The translations under genes and the position numbers were made by a program. A stretch of DNA of 64,000 bases from Gemmataceae bacterium (GTDB lineage: Bacteria > Planctomycetota > Planctomycetia > Gemmatales > Gemmataceae), in contig LR594584.1 in the NCBI GenBank assembly GCA_901538445.1, positions 1,825,111-1,889,110 of the forward strand, given 5' to 3'. The notes under the pieces were generated by a model, which saw only the letters and a list, made by a program, of their open reading frames with translations, had not been told where the DNA came from and did no database searches. Below are positions 13,624-24,900 of this stretch, in pieces (position 1 is the first letter of the stretch; every line of letters begins with the position of its first letter).

Positions 13624-14145
13624 TCACGCCCCGGAGCGGCGGCCCAGGGCCCCGTCCCGGGCGGTCACGAGCCGGAACCAGCACCGCCCCTTCGGCCCCG
13701 CGAACGTCAGGTGCGTGGACGGGCACCCGGACGGCGCGAGCAGCGCGACGTTCTCCCCCCGGATCACCGACGGGAGCGACATCTGGGCCTTGATCCCCTT
13801 GGCGTCGAGCCGGGCGCAGATCCCCCCGGCCACCACGTTCACGATCTCCCCGAGGACGTCGCCCATGTCCGGGCTGTCGACCGGGATCTCGAACCCGGCG
13901 AACGCCTGCGCGACCATCGCGGCCGCCTCGTCGGACAGGACCATGGCGAACGTCCAGGACGGGTCCCCCCGGAACGAGATGGTGCTCATGAGCCCGCCCC
14001 GCGGGGTCTCGTCCTGCTCCCGGGGGCGGTCCACGTGTGTGAGCCCGCACGACGAACTGAAGAATTCCGTGGCCGCCTCGCGGACGGCCGTGGCGATCGC
14101 GCGCGGGAAGGTGTCCGCGGCGGGGGCTGCGAGCGTTTCTGTCAT
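13624..14145 (-). CDS. CheX-like chemotaxis phosphatase, 173 aa
   Basis: The central region (about residues 52-160) matches the CheX/CheC/FliY phosphatase fold, which removes phosphate from CheY. The active-site pattern ExxN is seen in GEIVNVVAGG (Glu100, Asn103), preceded by PDMGDVLG. There is no second ExxN helix, so CheX rather than CheC is the better match. The cheY gene lies 40 bases upstream on the same strand, an apt partner. ATG 14145 gives a normal-length protein. The family call rests on the motif and context; a non-enzymatic relative cannot be excluded. Confidence 0.75.
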   Translation of the reverse strand: MTETLAAPAADTFPRAIATAVREAATEFFSSSCGLTHVDRPREQDETPRGGLMSTISFRGDPSWTFAMVLSDEAAAMVAQAFAGFEIPVDSPDMGDVLGEIVNVVAGGICARLDAKGIKAQMSLPSVIRGENVALLAPSGCPSTHLTFAGPKGRCWFRLVTARDGALGRRSGA

Positions 14146-14185
14146 GTTGGGTCTCGGGCGGGCGGAACGGGAACGGGGACGCGGC

Positions 14186-14629
14186 TCAGCTGAACAGGTT
14201 GGAGAAGAACCCGCCCTTCTTCTCGGGCTGGGCCTTGGCCTTGAGCACCTTGTCGATGATCTGCTCCAACTTCAAGCGCATGGAGTCGGGGGTGAACGGC
14301 TTGCACACGTAGGCATCGGCCCCGGCGGCCGAAAACGCCTCCTCGATCTTCGAGATCGTCTGCTCGCTGGTGACCATCACCATCGGGATGTGGAACGTCG
14401 CCCCGCCGGACCGGGCCTTGCGGATGAACTCTACCCCGGTCATGTTGGGCATGTTCCAGTCCACGAAGCAGATGTCGATGTTGGCCGGGTTGAACTTGGT
14501 GAGCGCGTCGGCCCCGTCCTCGGCCTCGACGAACTCGAACGTCGCGAGCCGGGCCTGCCGCAGCGTGTTCATGACCATGTTCCGCATGACGCGGGAGTCG
14601 TCGATCACCAGAGCGCGAAGCGTGGACAT
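14186..14629 (-). CDS. cheY: CheY-type response regulator, 147 aa
   Basis: A receiver domain with Asp10/Asp11, acceptor Asp57 (CFVDWNMPNMTG), Thr87 and Lys110 (VCKPF) is followed by a short Lys-rich tail ending FFSNLFS. CheA should phosphorylate it, and it should bind the flagellar switch or act as a phosphate sink. The ATG at 14629 has AAGGAG seven bases upstream. It lies between cheB and a CheX-like phosphatase, so it belongs to the adaptation and signal-termination group. A second cheY is at 20942-21307; which one drives the motor is not clear. Confidence 0.9.
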   Translation of the reverse strand: MSTLRALVIDDSRVMRNMVMNTLRQARLATFEFVEAEDGADALTKFNPANIDICFVDWNMPNMTGVEFIRKARSGGATFHIPMVMVTSEQTISKIEEAFSAAGADAYVCKPFTPDSMRLKLEQIIDKVLKAKAQPEKKGGFFSNLFS

Positions 14630-14832
14630 GTGTGTCTCCTTGCACCCTTGGAGCGGGCGTGAGTGCGAGCGCCGCGGCGGGGCGGGTGCCGGGCCGCGGG
14701 CCCCTACAGACAAGATCGAACTCGGTGCGACCGATTTGCCCGGAGGGGGCGGATTTGTTGGCCCGTGCCGGTCGGGCGGGCGGCCCGGTGCGAGGCGGCG
14801 CAGAATTTCGAGGGCCGGCGAGGACCGCGGGG

Positions 14833-17326
<2,494 letters not shown>

Positions 17327-17466
17327 CGGTGCCACCTGGAACGTTGGGGCGTGTGCGTGTCAGCGTGGCGACGCGCAGTCGGCGGCGGCACGGCCGGAGG
17401 GCGACCGCGTGGTGGCGCGTGCGGCGGCCGTGCGGCCGCGGCTGCGTGTCGGTCTCGGCCCGCCGG

Positions 17467-17760
17467 TCAGCCGGGGCCACCCGCGTCCCCGGCGAGGATC
17501 GCCTGGGCGGTCTCGGACGCGGCGTCGGGGGTCGACAACTCGCCCGAGGCCACCCGTGCTGCGGCGGCCTGGACCGCGTCGGACCGGACGTCCGGCGCGC
17601 GCCGCACCCCTTCGAGAAGTTGGGACAACTGGCTCGTGGGCGAGAACGTGCCCGCCTCAGCGGGACCGCCCACCGGGGCAGCCTTACCGGCCGCCTGGGG
17701 GGCCGAGTTGGGTGCCGGCTGGGTGATCTTGATCGAGTTGCCCGACGGTTCGACTCGCAT
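17467..17760 (-). CDS. flgM: FlgM-like anti-sigma-28 factor, 97 aa
   Basis: FlgM binds and silences the flagellar sigma factor FliA until it is exported through the finished hook. The protein has the expected small size, a Pro/Ala-rich disordered N-terminus and a C-terminal helical region. That region reads LSQLLEGVRRAPDVRSDAV then ASGELSTPDAASETAQAIL, matching the FlgM pattern of PDVR, a glycine turn and a terminal helix. ATG 17760 is chosen because the residues MRVEPSGNSIKI resemble FlgM starts; no strong ribosome site is visible. It heads the cheRD-cheB-cheY series, and fliA is about 41 kb away in the same window. The receiver protein at 10698 carries a related tail. Confidence 0.75.
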   Translation of the reverse strand: MRVEPSGNSIKITQPAPNSAPQAAGKAAPVGGPAEAGTFSPTSQLSQLLEGVRRAPDVRSDAVQAAAARVASGELSTPDAASETAQAILAGDAGGPG

Positions 17761-17940
17761 GGGTATTCGGAGGTTCGGGTGAGGGCGCGGGGGCCGCGGC
17801 TCCCTGAAGACTGTGATCGAACACGACGCAGGAATTTTGCCCCCGGACCGTTCGGCGATCAACTCTCGTCCCCCATCTTCGATGACTGAGTCGCACCCGT
17901 CAACGGCCGATCCCGGGGCGCAGCCGACACCCGAGCGAAC

Positions 17941-20040
17941 ATGACCCCTACACCCGAACCCGACCCGGGGGTCCCCGATCCGGACCCCGCTGTCGGAGCG
18001 ACCGCACCGCCGGCCCCCCCTCCCACGCTCCGGCGGTCCCCCGTGCGGAGGTCGCTCGGCCGGTTGGCGCTCGTGACCACGTGCGCGCTCGCGGGCCTCT
18101 CCGCGAGCCTCGTGGCGCGTGCGGTCGCGAACCGCGCCGCCGGGCCGGACGCGGCGCCCGTCGCACCGCACGCCGATGCACCGAAGCCGGAGCCCGCCCC
18201 GCACGAGGTGCCCGTCGATGTGCTCATCCGAGCCGCCCGGTTCGACGAGGCGCTCAAGCACCTTCGCACGCCTCACACCGCCCAGGCCCCGTCGGGGCAC
18301 CTGGTTGCGTACCGAGAAGGACTCTGCTTCGAAGCGCTCGACCAGTGGGACGCCGCCGACGACGCCTACCGGCGGGCTGGGGACTCCCGCGGGGACCAGG
18401 GGGCGTGGGCGCGGGCCGCGCTCGGTCGGGCGCGGGTCGCCCTGGGCCGGGGGGACGCGGGGGCGGCCGCCGATCTGGCCGACCAGGCTTTCCTCCGCGC
18501 GGGCCACCCCCACTGTCGTGGGGGGCACATCGCCGAGGAGTGCGCCTACGTCCGGGCTCGGCTCGCGCTGGCCGCACTCGAACCCCCGCGGTGGCCCGAC
18601 CCGTTCGACTCGGGGTCCCTGGCGTGGGTGCCGCTCGGCGAGCGGCTCGACGGGTACCTCGACTGGCTCCCGTTCGATCACCTGTCCGCGGGTCCGCCGC
18701 ACCCGGGCGGCGAGCACGGCCCACGCGACGCCGTCGCCGTCGACGGCACGGACGGGCGGCGGACCCTGACCGCCCACCTGAGGGGGAAGCCGCTCAAGCT
18801 GGTCGAGGCGATCGGGGCCGGGGCCGGGCTCGCGGTCCGCGCCGAGGGCGACGCGGGCCAGTTGCTTTCGAAGGACGACGTTTCGATTGACGTCGAGGGC
18901 GCGCCGCTGTCGGAGGCGGTGGCCGCGCTGGCCGGCCCGCTCGGCGTGTCGGCACGGGTCGAGGGCGACACGCTGGTGCTGTCCCCAGTCCGGCCGCCGA
19001 CCGATAAGGCGGAACACGCCCGGGCCGCCGTCCGCCGCGCGCTCGACCTCGCCCCGCGTCACCCGGACGCCCGCGGCCTGCGGGTGGCGCTCGCGAACCT
19101 GGACGCGAGCGCGCGCGCGCCGCGGGAGGCGGCCGCGGCGTACCGCCAGTTCCTGGAGACCGAGCCGCACGCACCCGAGGCCCAGCACGCGGCGTACAAC
19201 CTGGCCCTGAACGAACTCCGCGGGAGCAACTTCGGGCAGGCGCGGGGCCGGTTCCTTGAGGTGATCGACCGCGGCCCGACCACCCGCTGGGCGTGCCTTG
19301 CGTGGTGGTGGATCGGCCGGTCCCACCTCGACACGGGCGACACCAGCGCCGCCCGGCGGGTGTTCCGGACCGTGTCTGCAGGCCGGCACCGGGCGGCGGC
19401 CGACGCGGCGGCCCTCGGAGCGTGCGCCTGCGAACTCCTCGACGGGAACGACGCGGAGGCACGGGCGCTGGTCCGGGAGCGCCGGGCCGGGGTGGCCGAG
19501 GCCGCGGTCTCGGTGTGGAACCTGTTCGAGCGGCACATGCAGTACCGGGTCGGGGCGTCCGAGAGCCGCCGCGAGAACCTGGCCCGCGCGGTCCTCGCGG
19601 CGGACGAGGGCCGCGGGCTCGGCTACGCCGGCGTGTTCCTGGCCGGGGCCGCGTACCGCGACGCGGGCCACGCCGACCGGATGGCCGCGCTCTTCGAGCA
19701 GGCCGCGGGGGCGACCCGGGGACCGCTCGCGGCCCGGATGTCGTTCCACGCGGCGGCCTGGCACGACGAGCACGGCCGCCCCGACCGGGCGCGGCAGCGG
19801 TACCTCGTCGTCGCGGCAACGGACCCGGAGGGGCTCGGACCGCGGGCCGAACTGCGGGTCGCGCAGTTGGCCGCCGACGGCGGGGCCGGGGGCGAGTGCG
19901 TCGCCCGGTGCCGCCGGCTCCTTGACCGCCCCGGGGTGGACCGGGCCGAGGTTCTCGCCACCCTGGGCCGCGGCTACGAGGCGCTCCGCCGGTACCGCCA
20001 GGCGGCCGAGTGCTTCGCGGGCCACGTCCCGGCCGAGTAA
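17941..20040 (+). CDS. Membrane-anchored TPR protein with STN-like domain, 699 aa
   Basis: A Pro-rich cytoplasmic start is followed by one membrane helix (residues about 40-62, LGRLALVTTCALAGLSASLV), so most of the protein should face the periplasm-like space. Residues about 280-345 resemble the STN domain of secretins and TonB receptors (HLRGKPLKLVEAIGAGAGL, then an LSEAVAALAGPLGV segment). Tetratricopeptide-like helical repeats flank it on both sides (about 90-200 and 355-690; for example AAAYRQFLETEPHAPEAQHA). The role is unknown; scaffolding of an envelope complex is a guess. PilZ and chemotaxis genes follow 18 bases and more downstream. ATG 17941 fits the charge pattern before the helix. 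Confidence 0.65.
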   Translation: MTPTPEPDPGVPDPDPAVGATAPPAPPPTLRRSPVRRSLGRLALVTTCALAGLSASLVARAVANRAAGPDAAPVAPHADAPKPEPAPHEVPVDVLIRAARFDEALKHLRTPHTAQAPSGHLVAYREGLCFEALDQWDAADDAYRRAGDSRGDQGAWARAALGRARVALGRGDAGAAADLADQAFLRAGHPHCRGGHIAEECAYVRARLALAALEPPRWPDPFDSGSLAWVPLGERLDGYLDWLPFDHLSAGPPHPGGEHGPRDAVAVDGTDGRRTLTAHLRGKPLKLVEAIGAGAGLAVRAEGDAGQLLSKDDVSIDVEGAPLSEAVAALAGPLGVSARVEGDTLVLSPVRPPTDKAEHARAAVRRALDLAPRHPDARGLRVALANLDASARAPREAAAAYRQFLETEPHAPEAQHAAYNLALNELRGSNFGQARGRFLEVIDRGPTTRWACLAWWWIGRSHLDTGDTSAARRVFRTVSAGRHRAAADAAALGACACELLDGNDAEARALVRERRAGVAEAAVSVWNLFERHMQYRVGASESRRENLARAVLAADEGRGLGYAGVFLAGAAYRDAGHADRMAALFEQAAGATRGPLAARMSFHAAAWHDEHGRPDRARQRYLVVAATDPEGLGPRAELRVAQLAADGGAGGECVARCRRLLDRPGVDRAEVLATLGRGYEALRRYRQAAECFAGHVPAE

Positions 20041-20058
20041 CCCCCCCTGAGGTGCGCT

Positions 20059-20436
20059 GTGCCTGATTCCAACGGCAGAAACCGCCGGGCGTTCTTCCGG
20101 CTCCGCTACCCCGATGCGGACCGGCCCGTTCTCACCACCGGGCCGCACCGGTTCGAGGTCGCGGAGGTCTCCGAAGCCGGAGGCCGGCTCGTCCTCGTGG
20201 GCACCGAGCCCGGGGTCGGGACAGCCGTGTCCGGTCCGGTGTCGTTCGCCGACGCCCCCGAGTGGATCGAGGGGACCGTGCTGCGGCACGACGCGGGCGA
20301 GGCCGTTGTGGTGCTGACCGTGCGGGTCACCCTCCGGCGGATGCTCACCGAGCAGAAGCGTCTCGCGCGGCGCTACCCGGCGCGGACCGCACTCGGCACG
20401 GGCGAGGGGCCGACAGAACCGCACCCGGTCGGGTGA
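20059..20436 (+). CDS. PilZ-domain protein, 125 aa
   Basis: The protein is a single PilZ-type beta-barrel, a cyclic-di-GMP receptor fold. The N-terminal RxxxR motif is present (RRAFFRLRYP), and the second motif reads EVSEAGG, an E-x-S-x-x-G version of the usual D/N-x-S-x-x-G, so binding is likely but not certain. A C-terminal basic helix (RRMLTEQKRLARRYP) could contact a partner. It starts with GTG 18 bases after the TPR gene and precedes the chemotaxis cluster, which suggests a brake or modulator of motility. Confidence 0.75.
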   Translation: MPDSNGRNRRAFFRLRYPDADRPVLTTGPHRFEVAEVSEAGGRLVLVGTEPGVGTAVSGPVSFADAPEWIEGTVLRHDAGEAVVVLTVRVTLRRMLTEQKRLARRYPARTALGTGEGPTEPHPVG

Positions 20437-20580
20437 CGGCGCGGCCCCGGCCGCTCGGTGCCGACGAGCGAACACTGCTCCGGACATTTTTTCCTCGGCC
20501 ACGCAATTCCTGACCCGCCTCTCCGATAACCAGCTTGACCAAGAACACGACACCTCGGCGGCACTCCCAGAGGGGATCAC

Positions 20581-20892
20581 GTGGCAGGCTCGTCCCCGGT
20601 CCGGGTGGAACACGCGCGCCCCCACGAGCCCTCGCGGCTCGTCCTCACCGGGCGGGTCACGGTCGAGTGCGCGGCCGAGCTCCACGCGGTTGCCCTCGAG
20701 CTATCGGACCGCGGGTGCGACGTGGGGGTGTCGTGCGACGGTGCCGAGTACCTCGACGCGGCCGCGATCCAAGTGATCCTGTGCCTCGGCCGGGACCTCG
20801 TCGGCCGAGGCAAACGGTTCCAGATCCAGGGGGTCTCGGACGCGCTCGGGCGGTCCCTGCACCTCGCCGGGCTCGGGGACCGCGCGACGTGA
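20581..20892 (+). CDS. STAS-domain protein, 103 aa
   Basis: The fold matches the STAS (anti-anti-sigma factor) family: a beta strand (PSRLVLTGRVTVECAAEL), a helix, and the loop before the second helix. In partner-switching STAS proteins this loop carries a phosphorylatable Ser (DSSG); here it reads EYLDAAAIQVIL, so that Ser is Ala. The protein may be a structural member of the chemotaxis complex rather than a switch. GTG 20581 has a GAGGGG ribosome site. The gene heads a tight series of cheY, cheA, cheW and receptor. Confidence 0.75.
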   Translation: MAGSSPVRVEHARPHEPSRLVLTGRVTVECAAELHAVALELSDRGCDVGVSCDGAEYLDAAAIQVILCLGRDLVGRGKRFQIQGVSDALGRSLHLAGLGDRAT

Positions 20893-20941
20893 CCCGGAGC
20901 CCAACGGGCGCCCGTTCGACCTCCACCGCGGGGACGGAGAC

Positions 20942-21307
20942 ATGGCCAAGACCATACTGATCGTCGACGACTCGGCCGTGATGCGGCAGATGGTGTCGCA
21001 CACACTCCGCGGGGCCGGGTTCGAGGTGATCCAGGGCGTGAACGGGGCCGACGCGCTCAAGGTCGCCGCCGGGGCCACGGTCCACCTGGTGGTCACCGAC
21101 TTCAACATGCCGGTGATGGGCGGGGTCGACCTGATCCAGCGGCTCCGGGCGATGCCCAAGTTCCGGTTCACACCGATCCTGCTGCTCACCACCGAAACCG
21201 AGGAGTCGCGGAAGTCCCAGGCCCGAGCCGCGGGCGCGACCGGGTGGGTGACCAAGCCGTTCGACCCGGAGCGGTTGGTCCGCCTTGTGAACCAACTGGT
21301 GCCCTGA
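20942..21307 (+). CDS. cheY: Chemotaxis response regulator CheY, 121 aa
   Basis: This is a classical single-domain CheY: Asp9/Asp10 (ILIVDDSAVMRQM), acceptor Asp53 (VVTDFNMPVMGG), Thr84 and the conserved lysine in VTKPFDPE. The size is typical. It lies 49 bases after the STAS gene and 52 bases before cheA, so CheA is its likely phosphodonor and the FliM/FliN switch its target. It is one of two CheY-type genes in the window. Confidence 0.93.
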   Translation: MAKTILIVDDSAVMRQMVSHTLRGAGFEVIQGVNGADALKVAAGATVHLVVTDFNMPVMGGVDLIQRLRAMPKFRFTPILLLTTETEESRKSQARAAGATGWVTKPFDPERLVRLVNQLVP

Positions 21308-21359
21308 GCCCCAACCGGGCGGGGCGCGCCGCGGCCCCCACAGAGCCGGAGCAACGCCC

Positions 21360-24311
21360 ATGCAACTTGACGTCGCCCGGTACCGCGAGACGTTCTTCGC
21401 CGAGGCCGCCGAGAACCTGGCGGACCTCGACGTGGCCCTCCTGAAGCTCGAGGCCGACCCGCTCGACCGCGAGGCGGTGGCCACCGCGTTCCGACTCGTC
21501 CACTCCCTGAAGGGCTCCGCGGACGCGGTCGGGTTCCCGGACCTGGTCCGGTTCGCGCACCACATCGAGGACGTCCTCAGCCGCCTCCGGGACGACACGA
21601 GCGCCGTGCCCCTCGCACGGGTGGACGCTCTCCTCCGGGCGAGCAACCACCTGGCCGCGATGGTGGCGGCTGTCCGGGCCGGCGGGCCGGTGCCCGCGGG
21701 CGGGGACGAACTTGCCGCGGTACTCTCGGGCACCGGGGACCGAACCGCGGCCCCGGTTTGTGGCGCGTACCGGGTCACCGTGGCCCCGGCCCCCGAGGCG
21801 TTCCTGTCCGGGCTCGACCCGCTCCGGTTAATCCAGGACCTCGCGGGCGTCGGCCGGGTCACCGGGGTCCACCTGAACACGGACCGGCTCCCCAGGCTCG
21901 CCGCCCTGGACCCGGAGCGGTGCTACCTCTCGTGGGAGGTGTGCGTCGAGACCAGTGGGACACCGGGCGACCTCGCGGACGTGTTCGCCTTCGCCCGCCA
22001 CGCGATCGAGGTCACGGTCGAGCCGGTCGAGCGGGTCGCCCCGCCGACGGCCGAGCCCGCGGCCGACGTGCCGCGGCTCGACCCGCTGTGGTTCGGGGCC
22101 TTCCTGTGCAAGCGCGGGACCATCACCGCCGACCAGCTCGCGACCGCCCTCGCGTTCGTCCGCCGCGCCCGACCGATGATCGGCGTCCTTGCGATCCAGG
22201 AGGGGCTGCTCACCGCCGACCAGATGACGGAGGTGCTCTCGGCAATGGGACCGGGCGAGCGGTTCGGGGAGGCCGTGGTCCGGCTCGGCTACCTCACCGA
22301 CGCGGACCTGTGGAACCTGTTCCTCTTGCACCAGGACGGGTTCCCGACGCTCGGCGGGGTTCTGGTCGAACTGGGGATGATTGCCCCCGGGGTGCTCGCG
22401 TCCGAGGCGGCCGCGTTCTCGGCGTTCGCGGCGGGCGATGGCGAGGCGGGCGCGCCCGGCGACTCCCCGGCCGCCGAGCCGGCCGCGGCCGACCTGGACT
22501 ACGGGGTTCTGGCCGAGAACGCGGAGATGATCGCCGAGTTCTGCACCGAGGCGGACGACCACCTGCTGGCGGCCGACCGGCACCTGCTGGAACTCGACGC
22601 CGACCCGGCCAACAAGAAGGCGGTGGACGCGATCTACCGCGGGTACCACACGATCAAGGGCGTGTCGAGCATGCTCGGCCTGCGGGCCGTGCAGGGGCTG
22701 GCGCACGAGGCCGAGAACCTGCTCAACATGGCCCGGGACGGCAAGGTGGTCCTCCGCGGCCGCCCCCTCGACCTGGCGTTCGCAGCGACCGACGGCCTGA
22801 AGCGCCAGCTCGGGTTCGTCCGCGACTGGCTCCAGCACCGCGGGCTCATGGAGGCGGACCCACTGCTCGGGCAACTCGTCTCCGACCTCCGGGTCGTGGC
22901 GGCCGGGGCCGACGGCCCGGCGGCACACGCCGCCGGCCCACGGGGTGCGGCCCCCGACCAACCCCGCCCCGCGGAGCCGGCCCCGCGTGCCGCAGCCGCC
23001 CCCGCTTCGGTCCCCGCACCGGTGGAGCGGGCGGCTCGCGGCGCGGTCGTCGCCCCGAGCCCGCTCGACCCGCCCCCGCCCCGTCGCAGCGGCGCGCCCG
23101 AGAAGGAGACGGTGCGGGTGGACCGCGACCGCCTCGACAAACTCGTGAACGTGATCGGCGAGTTGGTGGTGGCGCAGGCCATGGCCGAGGAGGAGATGGC
23201 CGAGGTCGCGCGGCGGGTCGGGGTCGAGCTGCGGGCCATGAGCGAACTGAGCAAGATCTCCCGGTCCCTCCAGGAACTCGGCCTGTCGCTCCGAATGGTC
23301 CCCCTCCAGGGCATCTTCCAGAAGATGAACCGGCTGGTTCGCGACCTCTCCCGGAAGATGGACAAGCCGGTCGAGTTCGAGATGAACGGGGAGGACACGG
23401 AACTCGACAAGACGGTGGTGGACCAGCTCGGCGACCCTCTGATGCACATGGTCCGCAACGCGGTGGACCACGGCCTGGAGTCGCCCGCCGAGCGGGTCGC
23501 GGCGGGCAAGCCGGCGACCGGGCGCGTGTCGCTCCGGGCGTACCACCAGGGGGGCAACATCTACATCGAGCTGGCCGACGACGGCAAGGGGCTGGACCGG
23601 GACCGGATCCTCCGCAAGGCCGTCGAGAAGGGGATCGTCCCCGAGGGGCAGAAGCTCTCGGACGGCGACACCTACGACCTGATCTTCGAGCCCGGGTTCT
23701 CGACCGCCAAGGCGGTGACCGACGTGTCCGGCCGCGGGGTCGGCATGGACGTGGTGCGGCGGAACGTCGAGAGCCTGCACGGGGGCATCGTGATCCGGAC
23801 CGAGCTGGGCCGCGGGACCACGTTCACCATCCGGCTCCCCCTCACGCTCGCCATCATGGACGGGCTCATGGTCGGCCTGGGGGACGACGTGTACCTGCTC
23901 CCGCTCTTGTCGGTGATCGAGTCGTTCCGCCCGCGGCGGGCCGAGCTGTACACGCTCGCGGGCCGGGGCGAGGTGGTCACGGCCCGGGGCGAGGCGATCC
24001 CCCTGCTCCGGTTGCACGCGCTCCTCGGCCGCCCGGTCCGGGTCACGGACCCGTGCCAGGGGCTGGTCGTTCTGGTCGAGGACCAGGGCAAGAAGTACGC
24101 GCTGCTCGTCGATGAACTGTTGGGCCAGATGCAGGTCGTGGTGAAGAGCCTCGACACGAACTTTCGCCGCGTCGAGGGGCTCACCGGCGCGACCATCCTC
24201 GGGGACGGCCGCGTCGCCATGATCCTCGACGTCCACGGGTTAACGAAGTTGCACGGCCAGTCAGGCGGCTCCCGGTCGGAAGCGGGCCACGCCGCCCGGG
24301 CCGCAATCTAG
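21360..24311 (+). CDS. cheA: Chemotaxis histidine kinase CheA with two HPt domains, 983 aa
   Basis: CheA phosphorylates itself and then CheY and CheB in response to receptors. Order of parts: HPt1 (1-110, His48 in VHSLKGSA); a CheA accessory domain (136-222); an MshEN-like repeat region (244-345, pattern TADQLATAL and GYLTDADL); HPt2 (380-500, His430 in YHTIKG); a Pro/Ala linker; the P3 dimer helices (585-650); the ATPase (655-825, N-box HMVRNAVDHGLE at 696, DDGKGLD at 740, GRGVGMD at 791); and a CheW-like end (830-965). At 983 residues it is longer than standard CheA because of the extra HPt and the insert. It sits between cheY and cheW, 10 bases before the latter. Confidence 0.95.
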   Translation: MQLDVARYRETFFAEAAENLADLDVALLKLEADPLDREAVATAFRLVHSLKGSADAVGFPDLVRFAHHIEDVLSRLRDDTSAVPLARVDALLRASNHLAAMVAAVRAGGPVPAGGDELAAVLSGTGDRTAAPVCGAYRVTVAPAPEAFLSGLDPLRLIQDLAGVGRVTGVHLNTDRLPRLAALDPERCYLSWEVCVETSGTPGDLADVFAFARHAIEVTVEPVERVAPPTAEPAADVPRLDPLWFGAFLCKRGTITADQLATALAFVRRARPMIGVLAIQEGLLTADQMTEVLSAMGPGERFGEAVVRLGYLTDADLWNLFLLHQDGFPTLGGVLVELGMIAPGVLASEAAAFSAFAAGDGEAGAPGDSPAAEPAAADLDYGVLAENAEMIAEFCTEADDHLLAADRHLLELDADPANKKAVDAIYRGYHTIKGVSSMLGLRAVQGLAHEAENLLNMARDGKVVLRGRPLDLAFAATDGLKRQLGFVRDWLQHRGLMEADPLLGQLVSDLRVVAAGADGPAAHAAGPRGAAPDQPRPAEPAPRAAAAPASVPAPVERAARGAVVAPSPLDPPPPRRSGAPEKETVRVDRDRLDKLVNVIGELVVAQAMAEEEMAEVARRVGVELRAMSELSKISRSLQELGLSLRMVPLQGIFQKMNRLVRDLSRKMDKPVEFEMNGEDTELDKTVVDQLGDPLMHMVRNAVDHGLESPAERVAAGKPATGRVSLRAYHQGGNIYIELADDGKGLDRDRILRKAVEKGIVPEGQKLSDGDTYDLIFEPGFSTAKAVTDVSGRGVGMDVVRRNVESLHGGIVIRTELGRGTTFTIRLPLTLAIMDGLMVGLGDDVYLLPLLSVIESFRPRRAELYTLAGRGEVVTARGEAIPLLRLHALLGRPVRVTDPCQGLVVLVEDQGKKYALLVDELLGQMQVVVKSLDTNFRRVEGLTGATILGDGRVAMILDVHGLTKLHGQSGGSRSEAGHAARAAI

Positions 24312-24321
24312 GAGGCGTCCG

Positions 24322-24810
24322 ATGAGTTCCGACCACAAGGGCGACCGGGGCGGCCCGGGGTCCGAGTCCAACCAGTTCCTCACGTTCACGCTGGACGCGG
24401 AGGAGTACGGTCTCGAGATCCTTCGCGTCCAGGAGATCAAGGGGTACTCCAAGGTTACCCCGCTCCCGAACACGCCCCGCGAGGTCCGCGGGGTCATGAA
24501 CCTCCGCGGGACCGTGGTCCCGATCATCGACCTGCGGAGCAAGTTCGGGCTCGCCGAGGCCGAGTACACGCGGTTCACCGTCATCATCGTGGTGACCGTC
24601 GGCGCGAAGATCGTCGGGTTCGTGGTGGACGCCGTCTCGGACGTGCTCAACGTGTCCGCGGCCGAGGTCGTCCCCACCCCGGACCTGGGGGCCGGCGTGG
24701 ACACCACGTTCATGACCGGCATGGCCCGAACCGGGGAGCGCCTGGTCACCCTGCTCAACATCGACCGCCTCATCGGCCGGGACGAGGCGCTCCCGGCTGT
24801 GATGGCCTGA
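24322..24810 (+). CDS. cheW: Chemotaxis adaptor CheW, 162 aa
   Basis: CheW links receptors to CheA. The family pattern is complete: FLTFTLDAEEYGLEILRVQEI near the N-terminus, then PNTPREVRGVMNLRGTVVPIIDL, and a C-terminal ERLVTLLNIDRL. About 15 charged residues precede the domain. The ATG follows GGAGG closely (24310-24314, seven bases before). The receptor gene is next, so this is the array core of the cluster. Confidence 0.95.
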   Translation: MSSDHKGDRGGPGSESNQFLTFTLDAEEYGLEILRVQEIKGYSKVTPLPNTPREVRGVMNLRGTVVPIIDLRSKFGLAEAEYTRFTVIIVVTVGAKIVGFVVDAVSDVLNVSAAEVVPTPDLGAGVDTTFMTGMARTGERLVTLLNIDRLIGRDEALPAVMA

Positions 24811-24860
24811 CGGCCGCTCCCGAACCACCCCTGGCCGCCCCGCGGCCACTTCAACCACCC

Positions 24861-24876
24861 AGAAGGTGAGCCCATA
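24861..24876 (+). promoter_or_regulatory. Ribosome site before a possible ATA start of the receptor
   Basis: AGAAGGTGAG at 24861-24870 is a good ribosome site. It lies just before ATA 24874-24876, which begins the in-frame residues NWFRNRSL. Chemoreceptors often begin MNWF..., whereas the next ATG (24901) has no ribosome site. This suggests that translation starts at a rare ATA, or that an ATG was changed to ATA. Confidence 0.5.
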
Positions 24877-24900
24877 AACTGGTTTCGCAACCGCTCGCTG

